NCBI GenBank assembly: GCA_021295735.1
Contig: JAGWBU010000004.1
Coordinates: 49,739-87,848 of the forward strand
Length of the DNA stretch: 38,110 nucleotides
Direction: 5' to 3'
From: Candidatus Poribacteria bacterium
GTDB lineage: Bacteria; Poribacteria; WGA-4E; WGA-3G
Shown: one piece after another, positions 23,628 to 32,757 of the stretch
Numbering within the stretch: position 1 is the first letter of the stretch
Layout: every line of letters begins with the position of its first letter
Program-made: the position numbers and the translations under genes
The notes under the pieces: generated by a model
Told to the model about the DNA's origin: nothing
The model's database searches: none
The model's input: only the letters and a program-made list of their open reading frames with translations

Positions 23628-23656
23628 ATGATAACTCATTCCACGAAAAATGTCAA
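23628..23656 (-). promoter_or_regulatory. Promoter of the DUF433-DUF5615 pair
   Basis: On the minus strand TTGACA (23656-23651), a 17-base spacer and TATCAT (23633-23628), about 70 bases before the antitoxin ATG. Confidence 0.55.
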
Positions 23657-23687
23657 GGTCAACGCGCGAATCATTTCAACTTTTACC

Positions 23688-23716
23688 TTGACTTTTAATC
23701 AGATTTTTTATACAAT
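23688..23716 (+). promoter_or_regulatory. Promoter of the TCA-cycle gene cluster
   Basis: TTGACT at 23688-23693, a 17-base spacer and TACAAT at 23711-23716, about 160 bases before the citrate synthase-like gene and divergent from the antitoxin promoter. The rest of the 320-base gap (23559-23879) holds no other feature I can support. Confidence 0.55.
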
Positions 23717-23879
23717 ATGTTAAAGACGTAAAACAACTAGTCAGCAAACTTTCTTAAAAAATGGAATCTGAAAACCTCAACCGTTCACGCGCGACTTTTC
23801 AGGTAGGCTTGCCAGCTGTGCTTTCACGGAGTTATGTGTTTCTGGACGAATCAGATTCTTGACGGACGAAGGAGATTTC

Positions 23880-25439
23880 ATGTTGAACAAAAATTTGGAG
23901 GCAAAACGGGAAGCGGCGGTCAAAGAAATCGTGTCTGAAGTCCCCGAAGCCTCGGCGTATGCTCCCGTAACAGAGTCAATGGCTAAGGCGACAGCGTTAG
24001 GCGAGGGAGAAATTGCAGCGGTACTCAAAAGTTTCAGTTCAATGCCGCAATCCACAAATGTTTTTGCGAATCCCGTGTTACACAAGACCGCCGTGGACTG
24101 TGGCGGGACGCAGATTACCCTGAATATCCGAAGTTTTGGAATTCGCGGTATTGTCTCAGAGAGTGAGATTATTGCCAACCGACTCAGCCCCGCGCATGTT
24201 ATTTTCACCGGTCTCTTTGGTAGAAGACCTGAAAAACCCTCCGATGATATAGACGAACAAGTTCTCTTTTCAGAATTAATAGATAAGAAATTTTATCAGT
24301 TTACTGAAACCCGCAGAGAGGGTCTAACAGGTAATCAACGTCTCATCAATCAGGTTGCAGATTTTGTTAAAGCTTTCCCTGAAGCAGGACCTGAAGCGGC
24401 CATCCAACATTTTTCAACACTTCGCAAGCTGAGTATCCCAGACCAAAAAGGGATAAATAGCACAAGAGATTCCGGCTCTTTGCTGTTGGAGTTTATTGAT
24501 ACGCACATGGAAAACGTCGCATTAGGCACAATATCCGTCTACATGCGACATCAGTTGAGAGAAAGCAGTGCGTTGCACCCACAAGTCCTCGCGATGCGAG
24601 CGAACGACCTTATTGGAGAACACCAAAAAAACGGAAAAACAGCCTTCCAAACATGTTATAGTCTCCTTTTAGGCAGAGAAGCGAGTCTTGTTGAAGCACA
24701 TATTTTAGAACGTATGGGAGTCATACAAACGCACCACGGCTCCGCGGGGTCAAACGTCGTTGCCCGTTATCTTGCTACCTTACACACAGGCGCTGTTTCC
24801 GACTTCTTTGTTGCTGCACAGATGGCTTTAGATGGTGACCGACATTTCGGTGCTATTCACGACATGACATCGTTTATCAATCAAATAGAATCGCTTGATA
24901 CTGCTGAGAGAGAAGACGCAATCCGAGAACGAATGCGCACAGCACTACCAACCTTTGGACATCCTGAAATCGCTGCCGCTGGTAGAACAGATGAAATCCA
25001 ACAAGATCCGAGACCCGCAATCTATTTTAATCCGTTCTTGGATGCAGTTGATAAAGGTGAAATTCAACTGAACGATAAACAGAAAAAACGATTAGCAATT
25101 ATGCAACGCATTTACCAAATAGCGTTCATTGAAGGGATTGTGCGTCCCGGTCGCGAAGACGAACCGCCGCTCCGTTTAACCCCTAACACCGATTTTGGTG
25201 GATGGGCAGTCCAAGAAGGATTGGCTATCTACGAAAGCGATAGAACATTCCTAACCTACATCTTCCGCGGATTTGGTTGGATGATGGATGCACGTGAACA
25301 ACTCCAACTCAAAATTATCCGACCAGTTATCCCGCCCGAACCTGAAATTATTCCTAAGCCTTCCGATGATATGACGATTGCTAACGAAGTTGTTGCGTTA
25401 CACAATCGGATGGCAGGATCGAATACATTTGACCAATAG
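23880..25439 (+). CDS. Citrate synthase-like protein (divergent)
   Basis: 519 residues from ATG 23880, with AAGGAG at 23869-23874. The C-terminal half has a citrate-synthase-like core: THHGSAGSNVVARYLATLHT near residue 285 and then DGDRHFGAIHDM near residues 320-330, which would supply the two active-site histidines. The N-terminal 130 residues are not typical of the family, and the protein is about 90 residues longer than E. coli GltA. The genes for isocitrate and malate dehydrogenase follow directly, which supports acetyl-CoA plus oxaloacetate condensation as its role. A 2-methylcitrate synthase or a relative without this activity cannot be excluded. Confidence 0.6.
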   Translation: MLNKNLEAKREAAVKEIVSEVPEASAYAPVTESMAKATALGEGEIAAVLKSFSSMPQSTNVFANPVLHKTAVDCGGTQITLNIRSFGIRGIVSESEIIANRLSPAHVIFTGLFGRRPEKPSDDIDEQVLFSELIDKKFYQFTETRREGLTGNQRLINQVADFVKAFPEAGPEAAIQHFSTLRKLSIPDQKGINSTRDSGSLLLEFIDTHMENVALGTISVYMRHQLRESSALHPQVLAMRANDLIGEHQKNGKTAFQTCYSLLLGREASLVEAHILERMGVIQTHHGSAGSNVVARYLATLHTGAVSDFFVAAQMALDGDRHFGAIHDMTSFINQIESLDTAEREDAIRERMRTALPTFGHPEIAAAGRTDEIQQDPRPAIYFNPFLDAVDKGEIQLNDKQKKRLAIMQRIYQIAFIEGIVRPGREDEPPLRLTPNTDFGGWAVQEGLAIYESDRTFLTYIFRGFGWMMDAREQLQLKIIRPVIPPEPEIIPKPSDDMTIANEVVALHNRMAGSNTFDQ

Positions 25440-25523
25440 GAAATCTTCGGTCATGAGTCCCCTATAAATAGAAAGTGTAAGCTGAACTTATAGAGATTCT
25501 GTGCGAATCAGAGAGGAATCCCA

Positions 25524-26771
25524 GTGATTGAATTTGACCAATTAACAGTCCCAACAGAAGGTGAAAAAATAGAGACATCTAATGGGCAGATGGCAGTTCC
25601 AAACAGACCGATTATCCCTGTTATTGAGGGCGATGGCATTGGGCGAGACATCATGAAAACAACCCGCCGTGTCGTTGATGCGGCTGTCCAAACCGCTTAC
25701 GGTGGCAAAAATCAGATTGTCTGGTTTGATGTGTACGCTGGTGAAAACGCCATGGACAAATACAATGAATGGCTGCCACAAGATACCTTCAACGCGATTG
25801 AGCATTTCCGTGTGGCACTGAAAGGCCCCTTGACAACACCTGTCGGTGGAGGTTTTCGTAGTTTAAACGTAACGTTACGTCAAGTGCTTGAACTTTATGC
25901 ATGTGTCCGTCCTGTCCGTTACTTCCAAGGTGTGCCCGCACCTGTCACGCATCCTGAAAAGATGGATGTTGTCATTTTCCGTGAGAATACCGAGGATGTC
26001 TACGCTGGTATTGAATGGGAACAGGGAACACCGGAGGTGAAAAAGGTTATAGACCTGCTCCGCTCCGAAATGGGGGTGGAAATCCGAGAAGACTCTGGTG
26101 TCGGGATTAAACCGATAAGCATCTTCGGTACGAAACGTTTGGCACGAATGGCGATTCAGTACGCAATTGACCACGGTAGACGCAGTGTTACCTTTGTGCA
26201 CAAAGGGAATATCATGAAGTTTACTGAGGGGGCTTTCTGCGCGTGGGGATATGAACTCGCTAAAGAGGAATTTGCTGACTCAACCATTACCGAAGCAGAA
26301 CTCTATGACAAATATGACGGCAACGTCCCAGAAGGCAAAATTATCGTCAATGACCGGATCGCAGATAGCATGTTACAGCAAATTTTAACACGAACCGATG
26401 AATACAATGTTATTGCCACGCCTAATTTGAATGGTGATTATCTTTCTGATGCAGCGGCGGCACAGGTCGGTGGAATTGGCATGGCACCTGGTGGCAATCT
26501 CAACGATGAAGTCGCGCTTTTTGAGGCAACACACGGCACTGCACCTAAATATACTGACCAAGATGTTGTCAATCCGGGTTCACTTATCCTGTCTGCGGTG
26601 ATGATGTTAGAGCATATCGGTTGGCAAGAATCTGCCGACCTGATTATAGCCGGACTTGAGAAAACTATACTCCAAAAAAAGGTGACTTACGATCTGGAAC
26701 GTTTGATGGAAGGCGCAACAAAGGTTCGCACATCTGAATTCGGCGAAGCGATCATTGAAAACTTCTCGTAA
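25524..26771 (+). CDS. icd: Isocitrate dehydrogenase, NADP-dependent
   Basis: 415 residues, colinear with E. coli Icd, starting at GTG 25524 with GAGGA upstream. VIEGDGIG opens the nucleotide fold. Isocitrate-binding [12 protein letters not shown] has Ser113, Asn115 and Arg119; Arg129 and [16 protein letters not shown] follow. The NADP-selecting residues are present: Lys-Tyr in HGTAPKY and Tyr/Arg in VTYDLERLM. Ser113 is the residue phosphorylated by AceK in E. coli; no aceK is seen here. It converts isocitrate to 2-oxoglutarate in the TCA cycle. Confidence 0.95.
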   Translation: MIEFDQLTVPTEGEKIETSNGQMAVPNRPIIPVIEGDGIGRDIMKTTRRVVDAAVQTAYGGKNQIVWFDVYAGENAMDKYNEWLPQDTFNAIEHFRVALKGPLTTPVGGGFRSLNVTLRQVLELYACVRPVRYFQGVPAPVTHPEKMDVVIFRENTEDVYAGIEWEQGTPEVKKVIDLLRSEMGVEIREDSGVGIKPISIFGTKRLARMAIQYAIDHGRRSVTFVHKGNIMKFTEGAFCAWGYELAKEEFADSTITEAELYDKYDGNVPEGKIIVNDRIADSMLQQILTRTDEYNVIATPNLNGDYLSDAAAAQVGGIGMAPGGNLNDEVALFEATHGTAPKYTDQDVVNPGSLILSAVMMLEHIGWQESADLIIAGLEKTILQKKVTYDLERLMEGATKVRTSEFGEAIIENFS

Positions 26772-26804
26772 AAACATGCTACTACACACAACAAGGAGTG
26801 GCAC

Positions 26805-26942
26805 ATGTCCTTAAAAACAAAACTTGTTCTTGGAGTCGGTCTGTTAGTTGGTGTTGGCTTCGGGATAGGGGTTGAGTTATATCGTCTTCATAAACGTATC
26901 TTGGAAGAGTTGGTCGCAATTCGTAAGCAGGGCGAGAGGTAG
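26805..26942 (+). CDS. Small single-span membrane protein between icd and mdh
   Basis: 45 residues from ATG 26805 with AAGGAG at 26793-26798, six bases upstream. The Gly/Val-rich helix LVLGVGLLVGVGFGIGVEL is followed by a charged amphipathic tail (YRLHKRILEELVAIRKQGER). The strong ribosome-binding site, clean stop and position inside the cluster make it a credible gene although it is short. Function is unknown; it could anchor or assist a neighbouring enzyme. Confidence 0.65.
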   Translation: MSLKTKLVLGVGLLVGVGFGIGVELYRLHKRILEELVAIRKQGER

Positions 26943-26990
26943 TATTGCACAACACAAATCATCAAATAATTTTTCGAAATGGAGGAAGAA

Positions 26991-27917
26991 GTGGCAAGAA
27001 AGAAAATTAGTGTAATTGGAGCCGGGAACGTTGGTGCGACAGCAGCATTCCTGATAGCGCAGAAACAACTCGGGGATGTCGTCATGATAGACATCGTTGA
27101 TGGCGTGCCGCAAGGTAAGGCGTTGGATATGGCGGAGATGGGACCAGTAGAGTTGTTTGACGCTGCAATTAGTGGTGACCTTGATTATTCCGCTACCGTA
27201 GATTCCGATTTAGTGATTATCACATCAGGTTCCCCACGTAAACCGGGGATGACACGCGAAGACCTATTGCAGACAAACGCCAACATCGTTGGAAGCGTCA
27301 CGGAAAATGTGGTGAAGCATTCGCCAGATACTATTATTATGATGCTCACCAACCCACTTGACATCATGACCTACCACGCGTGGAAGGTATCAGGATTTCC
27401 TTCACACCGAGTCGTAGGACAGGCAGGTGTACTGGATTCGGCACGGTTTCGTTATTTTATCTCGCTTGAACTTGGCGTATCGGTAGAGGACATCCATGCG
27501 CTCGTGCTTGGTGGGCACGGTGATACGATGGTGCCATTACCGCGTTATACAACCGTCAACGGCATTCCGATTCCGCAGTTGATTTCAACAGAGCGGATTG
27601 AGTCGATGGCACAGCGCACTCGCGATGGTGGTGCTGAAGTGGTCAATCTTCTCAAGACAAGCGGATATTATGCCGCAGGCGCATCACTGGCACAGATGGC
27701 AGAAGCGATTATTTTGGATAAGAAACGGTTACTGCCGTGTTCTGCACATCTCACCGGACAATATGGTATCAATGACCTCTATATCGGTGTTCCTATAAAA
27801 CTGGGAGCGAAAGGTATTGAAGAGATTATTGAGATTGAATTGACGGATGACGAGTTGAGTGCTTTGCAGACATCTGCACAGACTTATCGTGAGGGAATAG
27901 CATTACTGGGCTACTAA
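26991..27917 (+). CDS. mdh: Malate dehydrogenase (LDH-like type)
   Basis: 308 residues from GTG 26991. GGAGG at 26981-26985 is correctly spaced for it, while the ATG at 26979 lies on the ribosome-binding site itself. GAGNVG opens the NAD fold, and Asp34 at the end of strand 2 favours NAD. Substrate arginines are Arg83 and Arg89 (SPRKPGMTRE) and Arg152. Asp149 and His176 (LGGHGDTM) form the proton relay, and Asn121 lies in TNPLD. It oxidises malate to oxaloacetate for the citrate synthase-like enzyme upstream. Confidence 0.94.
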   Translation: MARKKISVIGAGNVGATAAFLIAQKQLGDVVMIDIVDGVPQGKALDMAEMGPVELFDAAISGDLDYSATVDSDLVIITSGSPRKPGMTREDLLQTNANIVGSVTENVVKHSPDTIIMMLTNPLDIMTYHAWKVSGFPSHRVVGQAGVLDSARFRYFISLELGVSVEDIHALVLGGHGDTMVPLPRYTTVNGIPIPQLISTERIESMAQRTRDGGAEVVNLLKTSGYYAAGASLAQMAEAIILDKKRLLPCSAHLTGQYGINDLYIGVPIKLGAKGIEEIIEIELTDDELSALQTSAQTYREGIALLGY

Positions 27918-28060
27918 AGAATTTTGATCGTAGTAAAAACTCCTTTGTAGGTAAGGCTTGCTAACTGCAACTACCGTGCCCATGGAAAATTGGAATTACC
28001 GATTTAAATACTTAATCTTTATCCGTGTGCCGTACACCCCTTTCTTTGTAAAGCATAAAA

Positions 28061-28816
28061 ATGTCCAAACAAAACAGTCCCAACGAACTACAAACAGATA
28101 ATCTTAAAGACAAAGTCGCGATTGTTACTGGCGCATCAAAGGGCATCGGTAAAGCAATAGCCGTTTCTTTAGCAGATGCAGGTGCAAAGGTTGTCCTTGC
28201 AGCACGCACGCCTCAGACAGTGGAACAGGTCGCAGCAGAACTTAGAGAGTCAGGAGCGGATGCAATCGCTATCCCGACTGATGTCACAGACGTTGACGCT
28301 GTGCAAAACCTTATTCAACGGACATTAGATACCTATCAGAATCTGGATATTTTGATAAACAACGCAGGGAATGGAATATTTGGGACCGTTACAGATTTTG
28401 ATCCATCAGATTGGGATAGCGTTATCAGTTCCAATTTGAAAGGGGTCTATCTTTGTGCTAAATACGCGCTTCCACATTTATTAGCACAACAAGATGGGGG
28501 TCAGATTATTAACGTGCTTTCTATCGCAGCGAAGGTTGCTTTTCCCGCTTCAAGCGCATATTGCGCCGCAAAAGCAGGTGCGCTTGCCTTAACAAAGGTA
28601 CTGGCTGCTGAGGTGCGGGACAAGAACATACGGGTAACGGCAGTGCTACCCGGTTCCGTTGAAACGCCATTTTGGGATGATATTCCACAACATCCCGATT
28701 TTGAAAAGATGCTTAAACCGGAACATGTTGCTAACGTTGTTCTGTCTGTGTGCCAACAACCGATTGGCATGGTAACCGAAGAAATTGTTGTGATGCCACC
28801 GCTCGGAATTTTGTAA
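28061..28816 (+). CDS. Short-chain dehydrogenase/reductase (SDR)
   Basis: 251 residues. Cofactor motif TGASKGIG at 23-30, NNAG at 100-103, and the catalytic tetrad Asn125, Ser154, Tyr167 and Lys171 are all in place. Arg49 after the second strand (LAART) suggests NADP preference, as in FabG-type enzymes. The substrate cannot be told from sequence; the C-terminus (VVMPPLGIL) lacks features of a particular subfamily. No strong ribosome-binding site is visible before ATG 28061. It runs convergent with the large membrane protein gene, and a terminator-like hairpin lies between them. Confidence 0.88.
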   Translation: MSKQNSPNELQTDNLKDKVAIVTGASKGIGKAIAVSLADAGAKVVLAARTPQTVEQVAAELRESGADAIAIPTDVTDVDAVQNLIQRTLDTYQNLDILINNAGNGIFGTVTDFDPSDWDSVISSNLKGVYLCAKYALPHLLAQQDGGQIINVLSIAAKVAFPASSAYCAAKAGALALTKVLAAEVRDKNIRVTAVLPGSVETPFWDDIPQHPDFEKMLKPEHVANVVLSVCQQPIGMVTEEIVVMPPLGIL

Positions 28817-28831
28817 ATATTTATATATTTA

Positions 28832-28871
28832 GCTATCGGTTTGAAGGAGACCTTCCTTAAAAACTGATAGC
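28832..28871. terminator. Bidirectional terminator-like hairpin between convergent genes
   Basis: The outer stem GCTATCGGTTT pairs with AAAACTGATAGC (one G-U), and an inner stem GAAGG/CCTTC has loop AGA. ATTTT follows on the plus strand and AAATATATAAATAT on the minus side. It lies 15 bases after the SDR stop and 29 bases from the end of the facing gene. Confidence 0.55.
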
Positions 28872-28899
28872 GATTTTGTTGGAGTTGTTCACAAAGCAG

Positions 28900-31581
28900 T
28901 TAGGTATTAAATCTACCGAGTCGCCGTCGGATACGAATTTTTTTGATAGCGCGTGTATCAGCATCTAAAATAGTGATAACTGCATCGCCGAGTTCTAATT
29001 CCGTGCCAGTTTCCGGAATTGTACCAGTACGATCAAGAATATAACCAGCGATAGTCGTATAATAATCGCCTTGAGGAATTGGTAGCCCATAGTGTTCTTC
29101 CAATATCTCGATCTCGGTCCTGCCTTCACATTCAAGAATGTCGGGAGCAATTAAATGGATAGAATCAGGGTCATCCCGTTCATCAGCAAATTCACCAATA
29201 ATCTCTTCAATAAGGTCTTCAACAGTCACAAGACCGACAATACCGCTATATTCATCAACAGCAAATACCATCGTATGCTGGGTATTTTGAATTTCTTTGA
29301 GGAGAGCATTAATATTTTTCGATTCAGGGACAACATGTATATCTGTGCGGATGAACGGTTCGACCGTTTCAGGTTGGTCTTCAGCATAGATAACGTCTAA
29401 AAGGTTAACAATTCCAACAATGTCGTAAATACGTTCATCGTATACTGGAATCCGGGAGTAGCCAGAATCAGCAGCAATTTGCAAAAAATCCTCACATGTT
29501 GTATTTTTTTCTATTGCAATGATATCAACGAGCGGCACCATCACCTGCCTAACAGTACGGTTTTGGAAGTTGAGTAGACGGTGAATCATTTGTCGTTGTT
29601 CTGTCAGCAGGTTTCCTGAACGTTCACCCATAGTTGCAAGCAACCGTAATTCTTCACGTTGGGCATCAGGACTGGGTGAGTTTGCACCTCTATCTATTAA
29701 TTTGACGAGAGCTTTCGTTACAGTTTGGACAAAGTAGATTAAGGGAGCTAAAATATATTCAGATAATCGTAAAGGATACGCGAAACGCAAAGCAAGGGCA
29801 TCCGCCTTGACACGAAAAATCGTTTTTGGCAAAATTTCTCCGAAGATAAGCAACAAAACGGTTATGTAAGTGACGGTGATTGCTGCTCGTAACTCATCTG
29901 TAAGGCTTGGCAAAATCTTTCCAGTCAATTGATCTCCAAATAGTGAAATTAGGACATTTGCGAGATTTGTTCCCACCAAAGTGAGCGCAAGCATCTTATC
30001 AGGGGATTCAACTAAACGATGGATAATTTTTGCCTTTGCGTCGTTAGTTTCAACAAGTTGGTTCATTCGGATTTTATTGACTGAGACGAGGGCAGTCTCT
30101 GAACCCGAATAAAAAGCTGACAGCACAAGGCAGATAAGCACCGCTAAAGCAAATGAACCAATGAGTATAGCAGTATGTGTTACGCTGCCAGCACCGATTA
30201 AAAAGATGGATAATAGAAGCAGCTTCAATGGAACAGCATTTTCAACTATATTTTCCTTGTCAGGTACTTCAGATGTAGGGACTCGGATAAACAGTCCTGC
30301 GATTAGATTGCCTTCTGTGGTAGTGATTTCAAATTCTATACCGTTTTCGTCAACATGAGATTCACCAACGGAGGGAATTCGTCCAAAAAGCCTGAGTGCG
30401 TATCCACCGATTGTATCGGCATCATCTTCTTGGATTTTGAGTCCAAATTGTTGGTTCAGTTCGCGGATACTGATGCGTCCGATAGTTTCTATCACTAACG
30501 GGTCCTCTGAATGTTTGATATACTTTGGAGTAGAATTGTCCTTATCATGTTCATCAACGATATCACCTACGACTTGTTCAACGATGTCTTCAGTTGTAAC
30601 AATGCCGGAAATTCCGCCGTATTCATCACGGAGAATCGCTATTTTGGTTTTTTCATTTTGCAGTTGGAGTAGCAACATACCGATTTTTCGGGTTTCAAGT
30701 ACTAAAAAAGGTTCTCGAATCAATGGAGCGTCTGTATTTTTTTCCCGTTTTTCAAGAAATTCATCTATTGTAAGCGAATTTATCTCTGCAAGGCGCCACT
30801 GCGATAAATCCTTAACATAGAAAATGCCACAGATGTTATCAATTTGTTCTCGATAAATCGGAATCCGTGAAAACCCTGATTTTTTTGCCTGCGTCAAGGT
30901 ATCTTGGATAGTGTTTGAGGTAGGGACTGCAATAACTTCAGTTCTGGGAACCATAATTTCTTTTGCTTCAATGTCTCGCAATTGAAGGATATTACTCACG
31001 ATTTCGCGTTCATCAGGTGGGAGTGTTTCTTCGTGGTAGGTCTTAAAAAATTCTTGTAAATCTGTCGTTGTGAATTCTTCTGAAGGTGGTGGTTGTCCAC
31101 CAAATATTGGGATAAGTTTGTCAATGATTTTACGCAGTAGCGCGCGTAGAGGGGAAATGAAAATGGAAAATGCCCACAACGGTGGTGCTGTGATTCTGGA
31201 AAAGGACTCCGCATGCTTAATTGCATAGGTTTTCGGTGTCATTTCACCGAAAATGAGCATGAGGATCACGCTGAGTGCTGTAGCAACAACAAAATGGATA
31301 ACCTCAGAAGCTTGGGGAAGTATTTTCTTCTCAACAAGCTGCACCATAATAATCGCGAATGTAACGTTAACCAGATTGTTTCCAAGGAGGACAGTAATAA
31401 ATAAACGGCGTGGATTGTCAACGAAATTGACAATTGCAGACGTGTTTCCCCGTTTGAGACGTAGTTTTTCAATTTGCACTCGCGTTAGCGCGCATAAAGC
31501 CGTCTCAGAACCGGAAAAAAAGCCGGAAAGGATAAGTAAACCTACCAATCCAATCAAATAAGGCAGTAGTGGAACTTCCAT
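28900..31581 (-). CDS. Tandem-duplicated CNNM/CorC (HlyC-type) membrane protein
   Basis: 893 residues, about twice the normal length of this family. The first half has DUF21/CNNM membrane helices (1-190, with FFSGSETALCAL), a CBS pair (about 205-345, with IMVPRTEVIAVP and DEYGGISGIVT) and a CorC_HlyC domain (about 355-440). The second half repeats the order: DUF21 (about 460-650, FYSGSETALVSV), CBS pair (VMVPLVDIIAIE, DEYSGIVGLVT) and CorC_HlyC (about 820-893). Family members handle Mg or other cations and act as dimers, so the fusion may be a covalent pseudo-dimer. The two halves have diverged strongly, so the fusion is old. A promoter candidate is at 31687-31715. Confidence 0.85.
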   Translation of the reverse strand: MEVPLLPYLIGLVGLLILSGFFSGSETALCALTRVQIEKLRLKRGNTSAIVNFVDNPRRLFITVLLGNNLVNVTFAIIMVQLVEKKILPQASEVIHFVVATALSVILMLIFGEMTPKTYAIKHAESFSRITAPPLWAFSIFISPLRALLRKIIDKLIPIFGGQPPPSEEFTTTDLQEFFKTYHEETLPPDEREIVSNILQLRDIEAKEIMVPRTEVIAVPTSNTIQDTLTQAKKSGFSRIPIYREQIDNICGIFYVKDLSQWRLAEINSLTIDEFLEKREKNTDAPLIREPFLVLETRKIGMLLLQLQNEKTKIAILRDEYGGISGIVTTEDIVEQVVGDIVDEHDKDNSTPKYIKHSEDPLVIETIGRISIRELNQQFGLKIQEDDADTIGGYALRLFGRIPSVGESHVDENGIEFEITTTEGNLIAGLFIRVPTSEVPDKENIVENAVPLKLLLLSIFLIGAGSVTHTAILIGSFALAVLICLVLSAFYSGSETALVSVNKIRMNQLVETNDAKAKIIHRLVESPDKMLALTLVGTNLANVLISLFGDQLTGKILPSLTDELRAAITVTYITVLLLIFGEILPKTIFRVKADALALRFAYPLRLSEYILAPLIYFVQTVTKALVKLIDRGANSPSPDAQREELRLLATMGERSGNLLTEQRQMIHRLLNFQNRTVRQVMVPLVDIIAIEKNTTCEDFLQIAADSGYSRIPVYDERIYDIVGIVNLLDVIYAEDQPETVEPFIRTDIHVVPESKNINALLKEIQNTQHTMVFAVDEYSGIVGLVTVEDLIEEIIGEFADERDDPDSIHLIAPDILECEGRTEIEILEEHYGLPIPQGDYYTTIAGYILDRTGTIPETGTELELGDAVITILDADTRAIKKIRIRRRLGRFNT

Positions 31582-31686
31582 TCTTTTGAGGGACGAATTT
31601 AATGAGATGTTCGTCCAAGAGTACTAACCTCAGTTTCTGTGCTAAAATATAGTGTGTTCAATATTGATATAACGTGATTTAATATT

Positions 31687-31715
31687 AATATAACATGTTA
31701 ACACATTAAATGCAA
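31687..31715 (-). promoter_or_regulatory. Promoter candidate for the CNNM/CorC gene
   Basis: On the minus strand TTGCAT (31715-31710), a 17-base spacer and TATATT (31692-31687), about 105 bases before the ATG at 31581. The segment is very AT-rich, so chance matches are possible. Confidence 0.4.
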
Positions 31716-31816
31716 CAAAAAATTGAACTACTCAGGAAATTCAGATAAAATACATTAACACAATTAACTACCAAGCGGTACATTACCATTGAAAAACCAA
31801 TAAAATGAGGCGGTTT

Positions 31817-32458
31817 ATGACAAAATTAGAACAGATGCAACGTATTGAGGCATGCGGCATCGTTGCGATAATTCGCGCCAACAGTTCGAATGAATTGATT
31901 GAAGCGGCAGTGGCTATTCAAACTGGAGGTGTTGACGTTATTGAAATAACGATGACAACACCCGATGCGTTACGGGTGATTAGTGAAGTATCCGCCCGTT
32001 TGGGTGATGCTGTCTTAGTCGGTGTTGGATCTGTATTAGACGCTGAGACAGCCCGTGCAGCAATGCTCGCTGGCGCTGAATTCGTCGTCAGTCCCGTTAC
32101 GAAGTCAGACGTAATAGAAATCTGCAATCGGTATGGCAAGGTTGTTATACCAGGGGCATTTACACCTACAGAGATTTTGACAGCATGGGAAACAGGCGCA
32201 GATTATGTGAAAGTCTTCCCTTCAAGTGGAGTCGGTCCCGCCTACATCAAAGATATAAAAGCACCCCTTCCACAGATTCCACTTATTCCGACTGGCGGCA
32301 TCAATGCGGAAAATGCTGCTGAATTCATTAATGCTGGTGCATCAGCATTAGGTGTTGGCAGCTCCTTGGTTAGTAGTTCTCTCATTGAATCTGGAGACTT
32401 CGCGATGCTTACAGAAAGAGCGAAAATTTTGGTTGCTGCTGTTAAATCTGTCAAATGA
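31817..32458 (+). CDS. eda: KDPG/KHG aldolase (2-dehydro-3-deoxyphosphogluconate aldolase)
   Basis: 213 residues from ATG 31817; GAGG at 31807-31810 suits this start better than the ATG at 31805. The class I aldolase residues are present: Glu43 in VIEITMTTP, Lys132 (Schiff base) in YVKVFPSS, and the phosphate-binding PTGGI and GVGSS loops. It splits KDPG to pyruvate and glyceraldehyde 3-phosphate (Entner-Doudoroff or uronate pathways). The length matches the family. No other Entner-Doudoroff gene is in the window. Confidence 0.92.
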   Translation: MTKLEQMQRIEACGIVAIIRANSSNELIEAAVAIQTGGVDVIEITMTTPDALRVISEVSARLGDAVLVGVGSVLDAETARAAMLAGAEFVVSPVTKSDVIEICNRYGKVVIPGAFTPTEILTAWETGADYVKVFPSSGVGPAYIKDIKAPLPQIPLIPTGGINAENAAEFINAGASALGVGSSLVSSSLIESGDFAMLTERAKILVAAVKSVK

Positions 32459-32482
32459 AAGATAAACGAAAATAATACTATT

Positions 32483-32532
32483 AACGTCTGACAAATAATT
32501 TAGTCATGTTTGCGGTTAGACGTTCCTTTTTT
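32483..32532 (+). terminator. Intrinsic terminator after eda
   Basis: A 10-bp stem AACGTCTGAC/GTTAGACGTT (one G-U pair) with a 22-base loop, followed by CC and six Ts (32527-32532), starting 25 bases after the stop. Confidence 0.6.
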
Positions 32533-32663
32533 CGCAATTTAACGATACGCCGTCGATATGTCATGTTCACTTACAAACTGCAATTTTCACTTACAAAACG
32601 CTCCTACCCAATTCTTTAAAACTTTTAATTCATTAGACATTCCACATTAATACCGTTTTTACG

Positions 32664-32692
32664 TTGACAGTTGATTTTATTTTTGCTAATTT
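32664..32692 (+). promoter_or_regulatory. Promoter candidate for the Ser/Thr kinase gene
   Basis: A consensus TTGACA at 32664-32669, a 17-base spacer and a weaker TAATTT at 32687-32692, 65 bases upstream of the ATG. Confidence 0.45.
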
Positions 32693-32757
32693 TTAAATAG
32701 AGACAATAAACCCATAAAATTTTATTAAAAGCGGATATAACTTAGCGAATAATCGTT

